From assembly GCF_001720485.1 (NCBI RefSeq), contig NZ_CP017114.1, positions 3,472,001 through 3,536,000 on the forward strand: 64,000 nt of DNA, given 5' to 3'. This document shows positions 56,466-64,000 of this stretch, piece by piece (the stretch's first letter is position 1; each line of letters starts with the position of its first letter). The DNA is from Cobetia marina. Lineage in GTDB: Bacteria; Pseudomonadota; Gammaproteobacteria; Pseudomonadales; Halomonadaceae. The notes beneath the pieces are model-generated. The model was not told the DNA's origin. It saw only the letters and a program-made list of their open reading frames with translations, and did not search any database. The position numbers were made by a program, and so were the translations under genes.

Positions 56466-58412
56466 ATGCTGCAGAACAATTCGCTGCTGGCGCAGCTGAA
56501 AGATCAAATCCGCCAGGAAATTCCCCGTGTCACGGGGGTGATCAAAGGCACCGACAAGGGCTTCGGCTTCCTCGAGTGCGAGGATGGCGAGTCGTATTTC
56601 GTGCCGCCGCCCGCCATGAAGCAGGTGCTGCACGGTGATACCGTCGAAGCGACCGTCAAGGTCGAAGGCGAGAAGAAATCCGTACAGCCGGAAGTGCTGA
56701 TCGAGACGGGTGTCGACCGCTTCGTCGCTCGTGTCGGCAAGCGTGACGGTCGCCTCAACGTGATGCCGGATCACCCGTCCATCAACACGCGCATGAAAGC
56801 GCGCGTGAAGCGCGGCATCAATGAGGAAAGCCTCAATGATGGCGACTGGGTCGTGGCTCGTCTGCTGCGTCACCCGATGCGCAAGGATGACCGCAGCTTC
56901 TTCGCCCAGATCGAGGAAGTCATCGCCGAGGTGGACAACCCGCGCGTGCCGTGGCGTGTCACCCTGGCGCGTCACGCGCTGGAACAGGCCTCTCCGGAGG
57001 GCGGCAACGACTGGCCGCTGCTGGAGGAAGGTCTGACCCGCGAAGACATGACTCACGTGCCCTTCTTCACCATCGATGGTGAGAAGACCCGTGACATGGA
57101 TGACGCCCTGCACATCGTCGAGCGCCCGGAAGGCGGCTGGACCCTGAGCATCGCCATCGCTGACCCGACCGCCTATGTGCCGGAAGGCAGCCGCGTGGAC
57201 GAAGAGGCGCGCACGCGCTCCTTCACCGTCTACCTGCCGAGCCAGAACGTCACCATGCTGCCGGAAATCCTGGCCGATGACCTGTGCTCGCTGAAGGAAG
57301 GTGAAGACCGTCCGACGCTGATGTGCATCGTCGACATCGACACCGACGGCGTGATCGGTGAGCCGAAGTTCTTCGCGGCCACCATGCGCTCGCATCACCG
57401 CCTGACCTACGACAACGTCTCTGACTGGATCGAAGGCCAGGAAGGCAGCTGGAAGCCGGAAACCGAGGAGCTGGCCGAAGGCCTGCGTCAGCTGGAAGCC
57501 TTCACTCAGGCGCGTATCGCCTGGCGTGCACGCAACTCCCAGATCTTCCGTGAGCGTCCGGACTTCGAATTCGAGCTGGATGAGGAAGGCAACGTGCTCA
57601 ACGTGCGTGCCGACCATCGCCGCATCAGCAATCGCATGATCGAAGAATCCATGATCACCGCGAACCTGAGCTGCGCCCGTCTGCTCTCCAAGCACATCGG
57701 TCACGGCATCTTCAACGTGCACCAGGGCTTTGCACCGGAGAAGTACGACGACACCATCGAATTCCTGGCCACTCAGGAGATCACCGCGACGCCGGAACAG
57801 CTGGGCAGCCTGGAAGGCTATCGCCTGCTGCGCCAGGAGCTGGACAGCCGCGAGGATACCTGGCTGGACGTGCGCATGCGTCGCTTCCAGGGCTACACCG
57901 TGATGTCTGCCCAGCCGGGCCCGCATTTCGGTCTGGGTCTCGAGGCCTATGCCACCTGGACTTCCCCGATCCGCAAGTACGGCGACATGGTCAACCATCG
58001 CCTGATCAAGCGCGTGATTCTGGGTCAGGATGCTCCGGCCGAAGCCACCGAGCAGCTGACCGAACACCTCAGTGAACGTCGTCGTCTCAACCGCATGGCT
58101 GAGCGCGACGTCAAGGACTGGCTCTACGTGCGTTACCTGACCAAGGCCGCCGAAGAGCAGCAGATCTTCACTGGCGAGATCATCGACATCCGCCGCGGTG
58201 GCATGCGTGTGCGCCTGGAAGAGAATGGCGCCAGCGTCTTCATTCCGGCACCGCTGATCCACACTGATCGCAAGAAGGTCGCGATCGATGACAAGGAAGG
58301 CCGTGTGCGCATCGAAGACGAGCTGCGTTACTCATTGGGCGACATCATCAAGGTCTCCTTGACCGAAGCCCGTGAAGAACGTCGTTCACTGGTGGGTCGT
58401 CCGGCCGAATAA
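56466..58412 (+). CDS. rnb: Exoribonuclease II
   Basis: A 648-residue 3'-5' exoribonuclease that degrades single-stranded mRNA, the standard RNase II length. Two cold-shock domains (about residues 20-165) precede the RNB catalytic domain with TIDGEKTRDMDDAL, whose aspartates bind Mg2+, and the conserved HQGFAPEKY and YATWTSPIRKYGDMVNHRL blocks; an S1 domain ends the protein. RNase II rather than RNase R is supported by length and by the lack of a basic C-terminal tail. It is followed by a strong terminator. Confidence 0.94.
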   Translation: MLQNNSLLAQLKDQIRQEIPRVTGVIKGTDKGFGFLECEDGESYFVPPPAMKQVLHGDTVEATVKVEGEKKSVQPEVLIETGVDRFVARVGKRDGRLNVMPDHPSINTRMKARVKRGINEESLNDGDWVVARLLRHPMRKDDRSFFAQIEEVIAEVDNPRVPWRVTLARHALEQASPEGGNDWPLLEEGLTREDMTHVPFFTIDGEKTRDMDDALHIVERPEGGWTLSIAIADPTAYVPEGSRVDEEARTRSFTVYLPSQNVTMLPEILADDLCSLKEGEDRPTLMCIVDIDTDGVIGEPKFFAATMRSHHRLTYDNVSDWIEGQEGSWKPETEELAEGLRQLEAFTQARIAWRARNSQIFRERPDFEFELDEEGNVLNVRADHRRISNRMIEESMITANLSCARLLSKHIGHGIFNVHQGFAPEKYDDTIEFLATQEITATPEQLGSLEGYRLLRQELDSREDTWLDVRMRRFQGYTVMSAQPGPHFGLGLEAYATWTSPIRKYGDMVNHRLIKRVILGQDAPAEATEQLTEHLSERRRLNRMAERDVKDWLYVRYLTKAAEEQQIFTGEIIDIRRGGMRVRLEENGASVFIPAPLIHTDRKKVAIDDKEGRVRIEDELRYSLGDIIKVSLTEAREERRSLVGRPAE

Positions 58413-58455
58413 GCCGCGACCTGCTCACCGCCGTCTGACAGGATGGCGGCACCCC

Positions 58456-58488
58456 ACGCCCCGGAGCGCTCTGCGCCCGGGGCGTTTT
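58456..58488 (+). terminator. Terminator of rnb
   Basis: A 9-bp stem (58456-58464 with 58477-58485) with an inner GCGC pairing, followed by TTTT. Confidence 0.88.
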
Positions 58489-58500
58489 CGTTGCTGCAAC

Positions 58501-58567
58501 GTAACGTATTCATAGCGTGATCGTATCGTGATAAATTGTAATTTTATGAAACATAAAATCACGTTAC
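58501..58567. promoter_or_regulatory. Nested inverted repeats upstream of small membrane gene
   Basis: The inner repeat is ATTTTATG-AAA-CATAAAAT (58541-58559), perfect 8-bp arms. An outer GTAACGT (58501) / ACGTTAC (58561) pair encloses it. The AT-rich block stands out against the surrounding GC-rich DNA and looks like a promoter with one or two operators. Confidence 0.55.
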
Positions 58568-58684
58568 ACTCATTTCATCGAGACACGAGGCATCCACACT
58601 CCTCGCGCCAACGTTGATTGAGTCAAGTACCGAGTCAGTCATTGCCATCTGTCCATGCTGCCACTTGCCGTGAGAGGACCTCCC

Positions 58685-59038
58685 ATGAAATTCCATCGCT
58701 CGCCTGCTGCCTCACAGCGTCATGCTGCAGAACACGCCGCCATCGTGCGCCAGCCGGCCATGGTCCTGGCACGTATCACCGATCAGCCGTCAGATGGCCA
58801 CTCGCGTGACGCGGTCACGCCACAGCGACAGCGTGAGATCCAACAGGAGGCGATGGAGCATGTGGCCATGCTGCTGGAGCGCGACCGCCGCCGGACACGC
58901 AATCGCCTGCTGCTCGCAGCCGGCATGCTGCTGAGCCTCGTGTTGCTCGCCAGTCAACGTCCCGCCGAGCCCGAAGCCGCCTTCTCCCAAGAGCTGGGCC
59001 AGACGATGTCCTCCCTGTCCGCTCAATCATTCTCATGA
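58685..59038 (+). CDS. Small single-span membrane protein, unknown
   Basis: A 117-residue protein that I do not recognise. Residues 1-70 are polar with many charged residues (RQREIQQEAMEHVAMLLERDRRRTRNR, a likely amphipathic helix), followed by one membrane helix LLLAAGMLLSLVLLA (about residues 75-90) and a short acidic tail. This is type II or tail-anchor-like topology, with most of the protein in the cytoplasm. AGAGG is eight bases before the ATG, and a dedicated terminator follows, which supports a real gene. The promoter has nested inverted repeats. Confidence 0.65.
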   Translation: MKFHRSPAASQRHAAEHAAIVRQPAMVLARITDQPSDGHSRDAVTPQRQREIQQEAMEHVAMLLERDRRRTRNRLLLAAGMLLSLVLLASQRPAEPEAAFSQELGQTMSSLSAQSFS

Positions 59039-59129
59039 GTCCTGAGGCACTCCCAGGCGTAGTCCGCGTCTGAGAAGGCCTCGGGAATCCATCCGCGTAT
59101 CCCCTGAATTCCTGTAGTGCACGCAACTT

Positions 59130-59160
59130 TCCCATCCGGCTGCCCGGGTGGGATTTTTTT
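59130..59160 (+). terminator. Rho-independent terminator of the small membrane gene
   Basis: A 10-bp stem (59130-59139 with 59144-59153), loop CTGC, followed by a run of eight Ts ending at 59161. Confidence 0.9.
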
Positions 59161-59188
59161 TGCCATGGCATGGCCAGGTGTCCCGTCG

Positions 59189-59349
59189 CTTCTCCCTTTT
59201 TCACTCTCTCCCTTTTTCACTCTCTCCCTTGATCACTTTCTTCCAGTATCACTTTCTTCCAGTATCACGTCCTTCCCGCATCAGTCCCCTGAATCCCCTA
59301 CCCGCATCACTCCCCTGAATCACTCCCCCCGCATCACGTTCTGTCTGCA
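59189..59349 (+). repeat. 16-bp pyrimidine-rich tandem repeat
   Basis: Six contiguous 16-bp units (59189-59284), for example TCTCTCCCTTTTTCAC and TTTCTTCCAGTATCAC, mostly ending TCAC, followed by degenerate 13-16-bp units to about 59349. The strand is strongly pyrimidine-rich. The array fills much of the 643-bp gap 59039-59681, which otherwise shows no gene. Confidence 0.85.
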
Positions 59350-59681
59350 CCGCGGCTCACCAACGCCGCAACCGTGTTGTGCCCGCGAGCGCATTCGCTG
59401 CTGGGCCAGCATGACGCCTCCTCGGCTGGCATCGCACAAAATCCTCCGGCCGCTGTCACATGGGTCACGCCATCCGTGGCGTAGGGTTGGCGTCTCACTC
59501 TTGAGTGCAGGGGGTAGCCAGCGACCGGAAAGCAGAGCCAGTTGCGCAACATGACTTCCGCGTTCCCAAAAGCCTACTTGAAGCCCACCCCTCTCCCCCC
59601 CAGATCAATAGCAGACTCAGACTGGGCACAAGAATTGACCTTTCGGCGCTGTCTGCCAGAAAACACAACGGAATCAAATAG

Positions 59682-60808
59682 ATGCTCCACGTTGCAGACA
59701 TGACGATGTTTCATGCGCCGTCCAGCGGCGGCGTGAGAACCTATCTGGAAGCCAAACGACGACGCCTACGAAGCCGACCAGGCATTCGTCACAGCCTGCT
59801 GGTTCCCGGAGAGTCCTCCAGTGTCAGCGATGACCTCTATCACGTCCCGGCCCCCCGATACCCTTCGGCAATGGCTACCGCTTCCCGCTGAGGCGTGGAG
59901 GCTGGGTCAGCACCCTGCTGGCACTGCAGCCGGACGTGATCGAGGCGGGTGACCCCTACGTCACCGCCTGGGCGGCATTGGATGCAGGCCGCAAGCTGGA
60001 TGTCCCGGTGATCGGCTTCTATCACTCGGATCTGCCACGTCTGATCACCAACCGTCTCGGCGAGTGGTCGGGGGCCAATGTCGATCGCTATGTGCAGCGC
60101 CTCTATCGCCATTTCGATCGCGTGCTGGCACCCAGTGACGTGATGGCGAGGCGACTGGATCGACTCGGGGTACGCAATGTCCACATCCAGCCACTGGGCG
60201 TCGATCTGAACACCTTCCACCCCGATTGCCGGGATCAGGACCTGCGACGTGAACTTGGCCTGGCGGATCACGTGCGACTGCTGGCCTTCGCCGGCCGCGG
60301 TTCACGCGAGAAGAATCTCGACGAGCTGCTGGAAGTCGCCCGTCTGCTTGGCCCGAATTACCATCTGCTGTTGATCGGCTCCGGGATGCCTCGCCACCTG
60401 CCGGACAATGTCAGTGTCACCGGCCATTTCTGCAGCAGCGCGGAGGTGGCACGACTGGTCGCCTCCGTCGATGTGCTGTTGCATGCCGGCACACAGGAGA
60501 CCTTCGGTCTGGTCGTGCTGGAAGCCATGGCCTGCGGCACGCCAGTGGTGGCCGCTCGCGCCGGTGCGCTGGCGGAAAATGTTCCGCTGGGCTGTGGCCA
60601 ACTGTGTGATCCTCATGCACCGCATGCCATGGCGCGTGCCGTTCAGGACATCTTCGCCAATGACCCGGCGGCCCTGGGTCGCCAGGCGCGTCGTCATGTG
60701 GAGAAGCACCATGACTGGGACCGCGTGGTGGATGGACTGCTCGATCACTATCGCGCCGTCACCGGCACTCAGCTGCAACCGATACTGGAAGAGGTGACAC
60801 ATGGGTGA
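59682..60808 (+). pseudogene. GT4-type glycosyltransferase with a one-base frameshift
   Basis: The N-terminus (MLHVADMTMFHAPSSGGVRTYL) is read in one frame to about 59856 and the rest (FGNGYRFPLRR...VIEAGDPYVTAWAALDAGRK onward) in another. The shift is in a run of six Cs (59851-59856); seven Cs would give VPAPPIPFGNGYRFPLRR and a continuous 376-residue enzyme. The two Rossmann domains of a GT-B fold are present, with GVDLNTFHPD and the E-x7-E motif ETFGLVVLE for the nucleotide sugar. The downstream part alone (from ATG 59936) lacks the acceptor-binding N-terminus. It could be a real mutation, a sequencing slip or a gene rescued by slippage. It overlaps the next gene by eight bases. Confidence 0.85.
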
Positions 60809-61616
60809 GTCTTCAGCCGCCAGAAAGCATTTCCTGCTGGTCCTCCATGACATCGCTCCCGAGACCTGGCAGGACTATCGCGACTTCGTCAATCAGATGG
60901 ATGAGCTGTGTCAGGAGCGACTTGGCCATCCCTGCCCGATCACCTGGCTGGTGGTGCCGGACTTCCACCATCGCAACCCTCTCGAGAGTGCTCCCGAGTT
61001 CATCGCCCTGCTGGAGGCCCGCAGACAGCAGGGCGATGAACTGGCGCTGCATGGTTTTCATCATTGCGATGATGCGCCACCGCCCCGCACGCCACGCGAT
61101 TACGTGATGCGCCGCGTACTGACCTGGGAAGGCGAGTTCTATCCCCTCGATGAGAGCGAAGCCAGACGGCGTCTTCAGGAAGGCGCTGCCCTGTTCAAGC
61201 GGCTCGGCTGGCCGCTGTCGGGCTTCGTGGCACCGGCCTGGTTGATGAGTGACGGCACACGGCGCGCCCTGCAGGCACTGGACTTCCAATACACCAGCGA
61301 CCCTCAGCACCTCTATCGCCTGCCGGACTTCACCCCCATCGATGCTCCGGGACTGGTGTGGAGCGCGCGCTCCGCGCCGCGGCGCGCCATGTCCCGCTGG
61401 GTCACGGAACGCAAGATGGCGCGTGAGCGTGACGCCGATGTCCTGCGCCTCGGACTGCATCCGGTCGACATGCGCCACACGGGCTCGCGAGACTACTGGG
61501 CACGACTTGTCACACGGTTGCTGGATGATGGCTACCTGCCGATGACCAAGATCGATTGGCTGACACACAAGGGGCTGCTCACCGCCGATCGACGGAATGC
61601 CGACAGTGCTGCCTGA
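60801..61616 (+). CDS. DUF2334 polysaccharide-deacetylase-like protein
   Basis: A 271-residue protein of the DUF2334/polysaccharide deacetylase superfamily. LVLHDIAPETW carries the expected Asp, ELALHGFHHCDD has the metal-binding His residues, and a C-terminal LRLGLHPVDMRH closes the barrel. No signal peptide is visible, so it acts on a cytoplasmic glycan or lipid-linked sugar. It starts within the end of the glycosyltransferase (ATGGGTGA overlap), so the two are coupled and probably act on the same product: one adds an N-acetylated sugar and this one removes the acetyl group. Confidence 0.85.
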   Translation: MGESSAARKHFLLVLHDIAPETWQDYRDFVNQMDELCQERLGHPCPITWLVVPDFHHRNPLESAPEFIALLEARRQQGDELALHGFHHCDDAPPPRTPRDYVMRRVLTWEGEFYPLDESEARRRLQEGAALFKRLGWPLSGFVAPAWLMSDGTRRALQALDFQYTSDPQHLYRLPDFTPIDAPGLVWSARSAPRRAMSRWVTERKMARERDADVLRLGLHPVDMRHTGSRDYWARLVTRLLDDGYLPMTKIDWLTHKGLLTADRRNADSAA

Positions 61617-61679
61617 GTTCCCGCAGCATGCCCTGGGCACCATGCCCTTCCACCCATCGCCTGAACACGAGAATCCACC

Positions 61680-62684
61680 ATGAATCGCGCCCTGTGGATG
61701 CTGGGAGCCGGCCTGGTGCTGGTCATCGCCGTGCCGCTGGTGCTGGGCGGCAGTGGGCTGGGGAGCCAGCTGCGCCAGTTCCCCCTCGAGACCTTCGCGC
61801 TGATGCTGGGCATGATCGTGATGTGCTGGAACCTGAATGCCGGACGCCTGCGCCTGCTGCTGGCCGGGCGTGGCGGCCACCTCGGACAGCGGCGTGCACT
61901 GGGCATGGTGATGGCCACCGAGTTCGCCATCAGCGCCACGCCGGGTGGCAGTGGCGGCCCGCTCACCCTGATGGGGCTGCTGGCACGTCAGGGGGTACGC
62001 CCGGCACACGCCTCGGCGGTGTTTGCCGTCGACCAGATGACCGACATGCTGTTCTTTCTCTCGGCGCTCGCCAGCATCGGGCTCTACGCACTGTCGCATA
62101 CCATCGATCTACGCCTGGGCTGGATGCTGGCCGTGCCGGCGCTGCTGCTGATCTTCGGCTTCGGCCTGCTGGCGGCGCTCGGCAAGCATCATCGACGATT
62201 GATCAAGGCCAGTGGCCGCCTGCTGCGCTGGCTCAAGGTACGCCATCGTTCGCGCCTCAGACTGGCGCGTGCCTTGATCCATTTCCGCCATGCACTGATC
62301 GAGACGCTCGCCCTGCCTCGCCTGACGTTGAGCCTGATCTTTCTGCTGTGCTGCGCCCATTGGCTCTTGCGCTATTCCATCCTCTATCTGGCCGTCGCGG
62401 GACTTGGGCGCGACATCGACTGGAGCTGGACCTTCATCGTGCAGATGCTCTCGCTCGCCGCCGGGCAACTGACGCTGCTGCCCGGTGGTGCAGGCGGTGC
62501 CGAACTCTCGTCCACGGCACTGCTGGGGCCTGTCATCGGTGCCTCCACCGCCGCTGCCGCCGTCGTCATCTGGCGCGCCGTCACCTTCTATTTCTACCTG
62601 ATCGCCGGTGCCCCGGTGTTCTTCGTGATGGCGGGACGCGGCATGCTGGCCCGCCTGCTCAATCGTCGCTCGCCCTCGGCCTGA
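61680..62684 (+). CDS. Flippase-like membrane protein (LPG_synthase_TM/UPF0104)
   Basis: A 334-residue inner-membrane protein with about eight helices of the lysylphosphatidylglycerol synthase transmembrane (YbhN/UPF0104) family, which moves or flips lipids but lacks the soluble synthase domain of MprF. The glycine-rich ATEFAISATPGGSGGPLTLMGLL and LSLAAGQLTLLPGGAGGAELSSTALL motifs are the family signature. It is 63 bases after the deacetylase on the same strand, so glycosyltransferase, deacetylase and this protein form one probable operon. The lipid moved is unknown. Confidence 0.85.
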   Translation: MNRALWMLGAGLVLVIAVPLVLGGSGLGSQLRQFPLETFALMLGMIVMCWNLNAGRLRLLLAGRGGHLGQRRALGMVMATEFAISATPGGSGGPLTLMGLLARQGVRPAHASAVFAVDQMTDMLFFLSALASIGLYALSHTIDLRLGWMLAVPALLLIFGFGLLAALGKHHRRLIKASGRLLRWLKVRHRSRLRLARALIHFRHALIETLALPRLTLSLIFLLCCAHWLLRYSILYLAVAGLGRDIDWSWTFIVQMLSLAAGQLTLLPGGAGGAELSSTALLGPVIGASTAAAAVVIWRAVTFYFYLIAGAPVFFVMAGRGMLARLLNRRSPSA

Positions 62685-62826
62685 CCCCCAGCGACCCGCC
62701 TCTGCCGGACAGCTCCAGCGCATCATCATTCATTTCCATTGCTCATCGCCATTTGGATAAGTGTTTGTTATGGTAATGATTCGATGTTGAACGTCCATAC
62801 AATAACCACATCCAAGGTGATCCTAC

Positions 62827-63972
62827 ATGTCCGGCTCCCCTCATTTCCTGACTCACCGCTCACTCACGCGTCTTGGCGTGATGGGCGCATTGCTTGTGAC
62901 CACGGCCTCCACTGCCCTCGCCGATGACGCGACGCTGCGCAGCATCGACCCCGGCCATGGCACCGACAAGGTCGTCGTGGCTCACCGTGGTGCCTCGGGC
63001 TACCTGCCCGAGCACACGCTGGCCGCCAAGTCGATGGCCTATGCCCAGGGTGCCGACTTCCTTGAGCAGGACGTGGTGATGAGCAAGGATGATCAGCTGG
63101 TGGTGCTGCATGATCGCTTTCTGGATCGCGTGACCAATGTCGCCGATGTCTTCCCGGACCGCGCTCGTGAGGATGGCCGCTACTATGCCATCGACTTCAC
63201 CCTGGATGAGCTGCGCAAGCTGGCCTTCAGCGAGGGCTTCACCGTCAAGGATGGCGAGCGTGTCACGGATTACCCCGAGCGCTTCCCGCTGGGCAAGTCC
63301 CACTTCGGTCTGCATACGCTGAGCGAGGAGATCGAGATGATTCAGGGCCTGAATCACTCCACGGGCCGTGATGTCGGCCTGTATGTCGAGATCAAGGCCC
63401 CCTGGTTCCATCAGTCCGAGGGCAAGGAAATCTCCAGAGCCGTCCTCGAGACGCTCAAGCAGTACGGCTATGTGGACCATGACGACAATGCCATCGTGCA
63501 GGTCTTTGATCCCAATGGACTCGAACGCATCCACGACACGCTGCAGCCCGAGCTGGGCATGGACCTGCGACTGGTGCAGCTGATGGGCGAGACCAGTTGG
63601 GACATGACCTTCCAGCCGGGCTCGGATGGCAAGCTCGAGCCCTACAGCTATGACTGGATGTACCAGGATGGGGCCATGCAGCGGATTGCCGGCTATGCCG
63701 ATGGCATCGGGCCGTGGAAGCCGATGGTGATCGAGGACAGCTCGACCCGGGACGACATCAAGGTCACGCCGCTGGTCAAGGAAGCGCATGCGGCAGGCCT
63801 GATCGTGATGCCCTATACCTTCCGGCTTGATGAGGGTCGCATCCCTGACTGGGCCAGCGATTATGATGACATGCTGCGCGTGTTCTTCGTCGACGCCGAT
63901 GTCGATGGCGTCTTCACGGACTACCCGGACCGCGCGGTACAGTGGCTCAAGCACAACGGCGAAGCCCTGTAG
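62827..63972 (+). CDS. glpQ: Periplasmic glycerophosphodiester phosphodiesterase
   Basis: A 381-residue secreted enzyme that splits glycerophosphodiesters from degraded phospholipids into glycerol 3-phosphate and an alcohol. A signal peptide (about residues 1-32, cut near ALA|DDA) is followed by the catalytic VAHRGASGYLPEHT with His53 and Glu62, then FLEQDVVMSKDD with Glu80 and Asp82 and the second His95 in VVLHD. Length fits E. coli GlpQ (358). An AT-rich promoter region lies at 62735-62800; I found no clear Pho box there. It recycles phosphate from lipids, in line with pst and phoD elsewhere in the window. Confidence 0.93.
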   Translation: MSGSPHFLTHRSLTRLGVMGALLVTTASTALADDATLRSIDPGHGTDKVVVAHRGASGYLPEHTLAAKSMAYAQGADFLEQDVVMSKDDQLVVLHDRFLDRVTNVADVFPDRAREDGRYYAIDFTLDELRKLAFSEGFTVKDGERVTDYPERFPLGKSHFGLHTLSEEIEMIQGLNHSTGRDVGLYVEIKAPWFHQSEGKEISRAVLETLKQYGYVDHDDNAIVQVFDPNGLERIHDTLQPELGMDLRLVQLMGETSWDMTFQPGSDGKLEPYSYDWMYQDGAMQRIAGYADGIGPWKPMVIEDSSTRDDIKVTPLVKEAHAAGLIVMPYTFRLDEGRIPDWASDYDDMLRVFFVDADVDGVFTDYPDRAVQWLKHNGEAL

Positions 63973-64000
63973 GACTCACGGCAGGACGGCTTGCAGAAAA

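Noticed and set aside
56334..58262. A 642-codon minus-strand open frame opposite rnb
   Set aside because: Antisense shadow caused by codon bias of rnb; no domain or ribosome site.
59453..59468. Pho box before the glycosyltransferase
   Set aside because: CTGTCAC is followed by GGGTCAC at 9-bp rather than 11-bp spacing, so it does not fit PhoB geometry.
62685..62826. Pho box before the glycerophosphodiesterase
   Set aside because: I searched this region for TGTCA-type half-sites with 11-bp spacing and found none convincing.

Overview
The window is 64 kb of GC-rich, gene-dense chromosome from a gammaproteobacterium. The proteins, the PHB/fatty-acid-type catabolic genes, the acidic protein composition and the marine/halophile-style set of phosphate, catalase and Na+-symporter genes point to Halomonadaceae (Halomonas/Cobetia group). 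That placement is my inference from protein resemblance; no rRNA is present to confirm it. I see no prophage, insertion sequence, CRISPR array, tRNA or rRNA. Intergenic DNA carries many well-formed hairpin terminators and several short tandem repeats.

Layout. 1-3.2 kb: sulfur genes (3' end of cysH, cysB, a TauE-type exporter) and thioredoxin. 3.3-4.6 kb: an AI-2E-family transporter. 4.9-11.9 kb: acyl-CoA catabolism (acyl-CoA dehydrogenase, HSD10-type dehydrogenase, acyl-CoA synthetase, TetR regulator, thiolase) with PsrA-like and LiuR-like operator candidates. 12.0-16.6 kb: pstSCAB with a Pho box and no phoU next to it. 16.6-19.2 kb: Bcr/CflA efflux pump and transaldolase. 19.3-21.0 kb: a STAS protein and a SpoIIE-type phosphatase with a degenerate receiver. 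21.1-29.7 kb: MlaA, a FabH-like synthase, HrpA helicase and FadD. 30.2-37.2 kb: cysteine synthase, a three-gene membrane vWA / glutamine-amidotransferase operon and oligopeptidase B. 37.3-42.7 kb: two catalases, a GlsB/YeaQ stress membrane protein and a DUF924 protein. 43.1-48.8 kb: PhoD-type alkaline phosphatase and two tandem paralogous Na+/solute symporters. 49.0-54.0 kb: DUF2927 protein, MFS transporter and the YcjX-YcjF pair. 54.1-58.4 kb: Gfo/Idh/MocA oxidoreductase, atypical SDR and RNase II. 58.7-64.0 kb: a small membrane protein, then a frameshifted glycosyltransferase, a DUF2334 deacetylase, a flippase-like membrane protein and a periplasmic glycerophosphodiesterase.

Working together: phosphate genes recur (pst, phoD, the glycerophosphodiesterase), two of them with visible Pho-box candidates. 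Fatty-acid and branched-chain acyl-CoA genes recur (acyl-CoA dehydrogenase, HSD10-like, acyl-CoA synthetase, thiolase, FadD, FabH-like), several with matching operator candidates. The most unusual signals are: the one-base frameshift in a poly-C tract of a glycosyltransferase within a probable lipid- or surface-glycan operon; two separate 14-bp minisatellites that look related in sequence; the pseudo-receiver SpoIIE/STAS pair; the vWA/YafJ coupled operon; and a 16-bp pyrimidine-rich tandem array in the largest intergenic gap.
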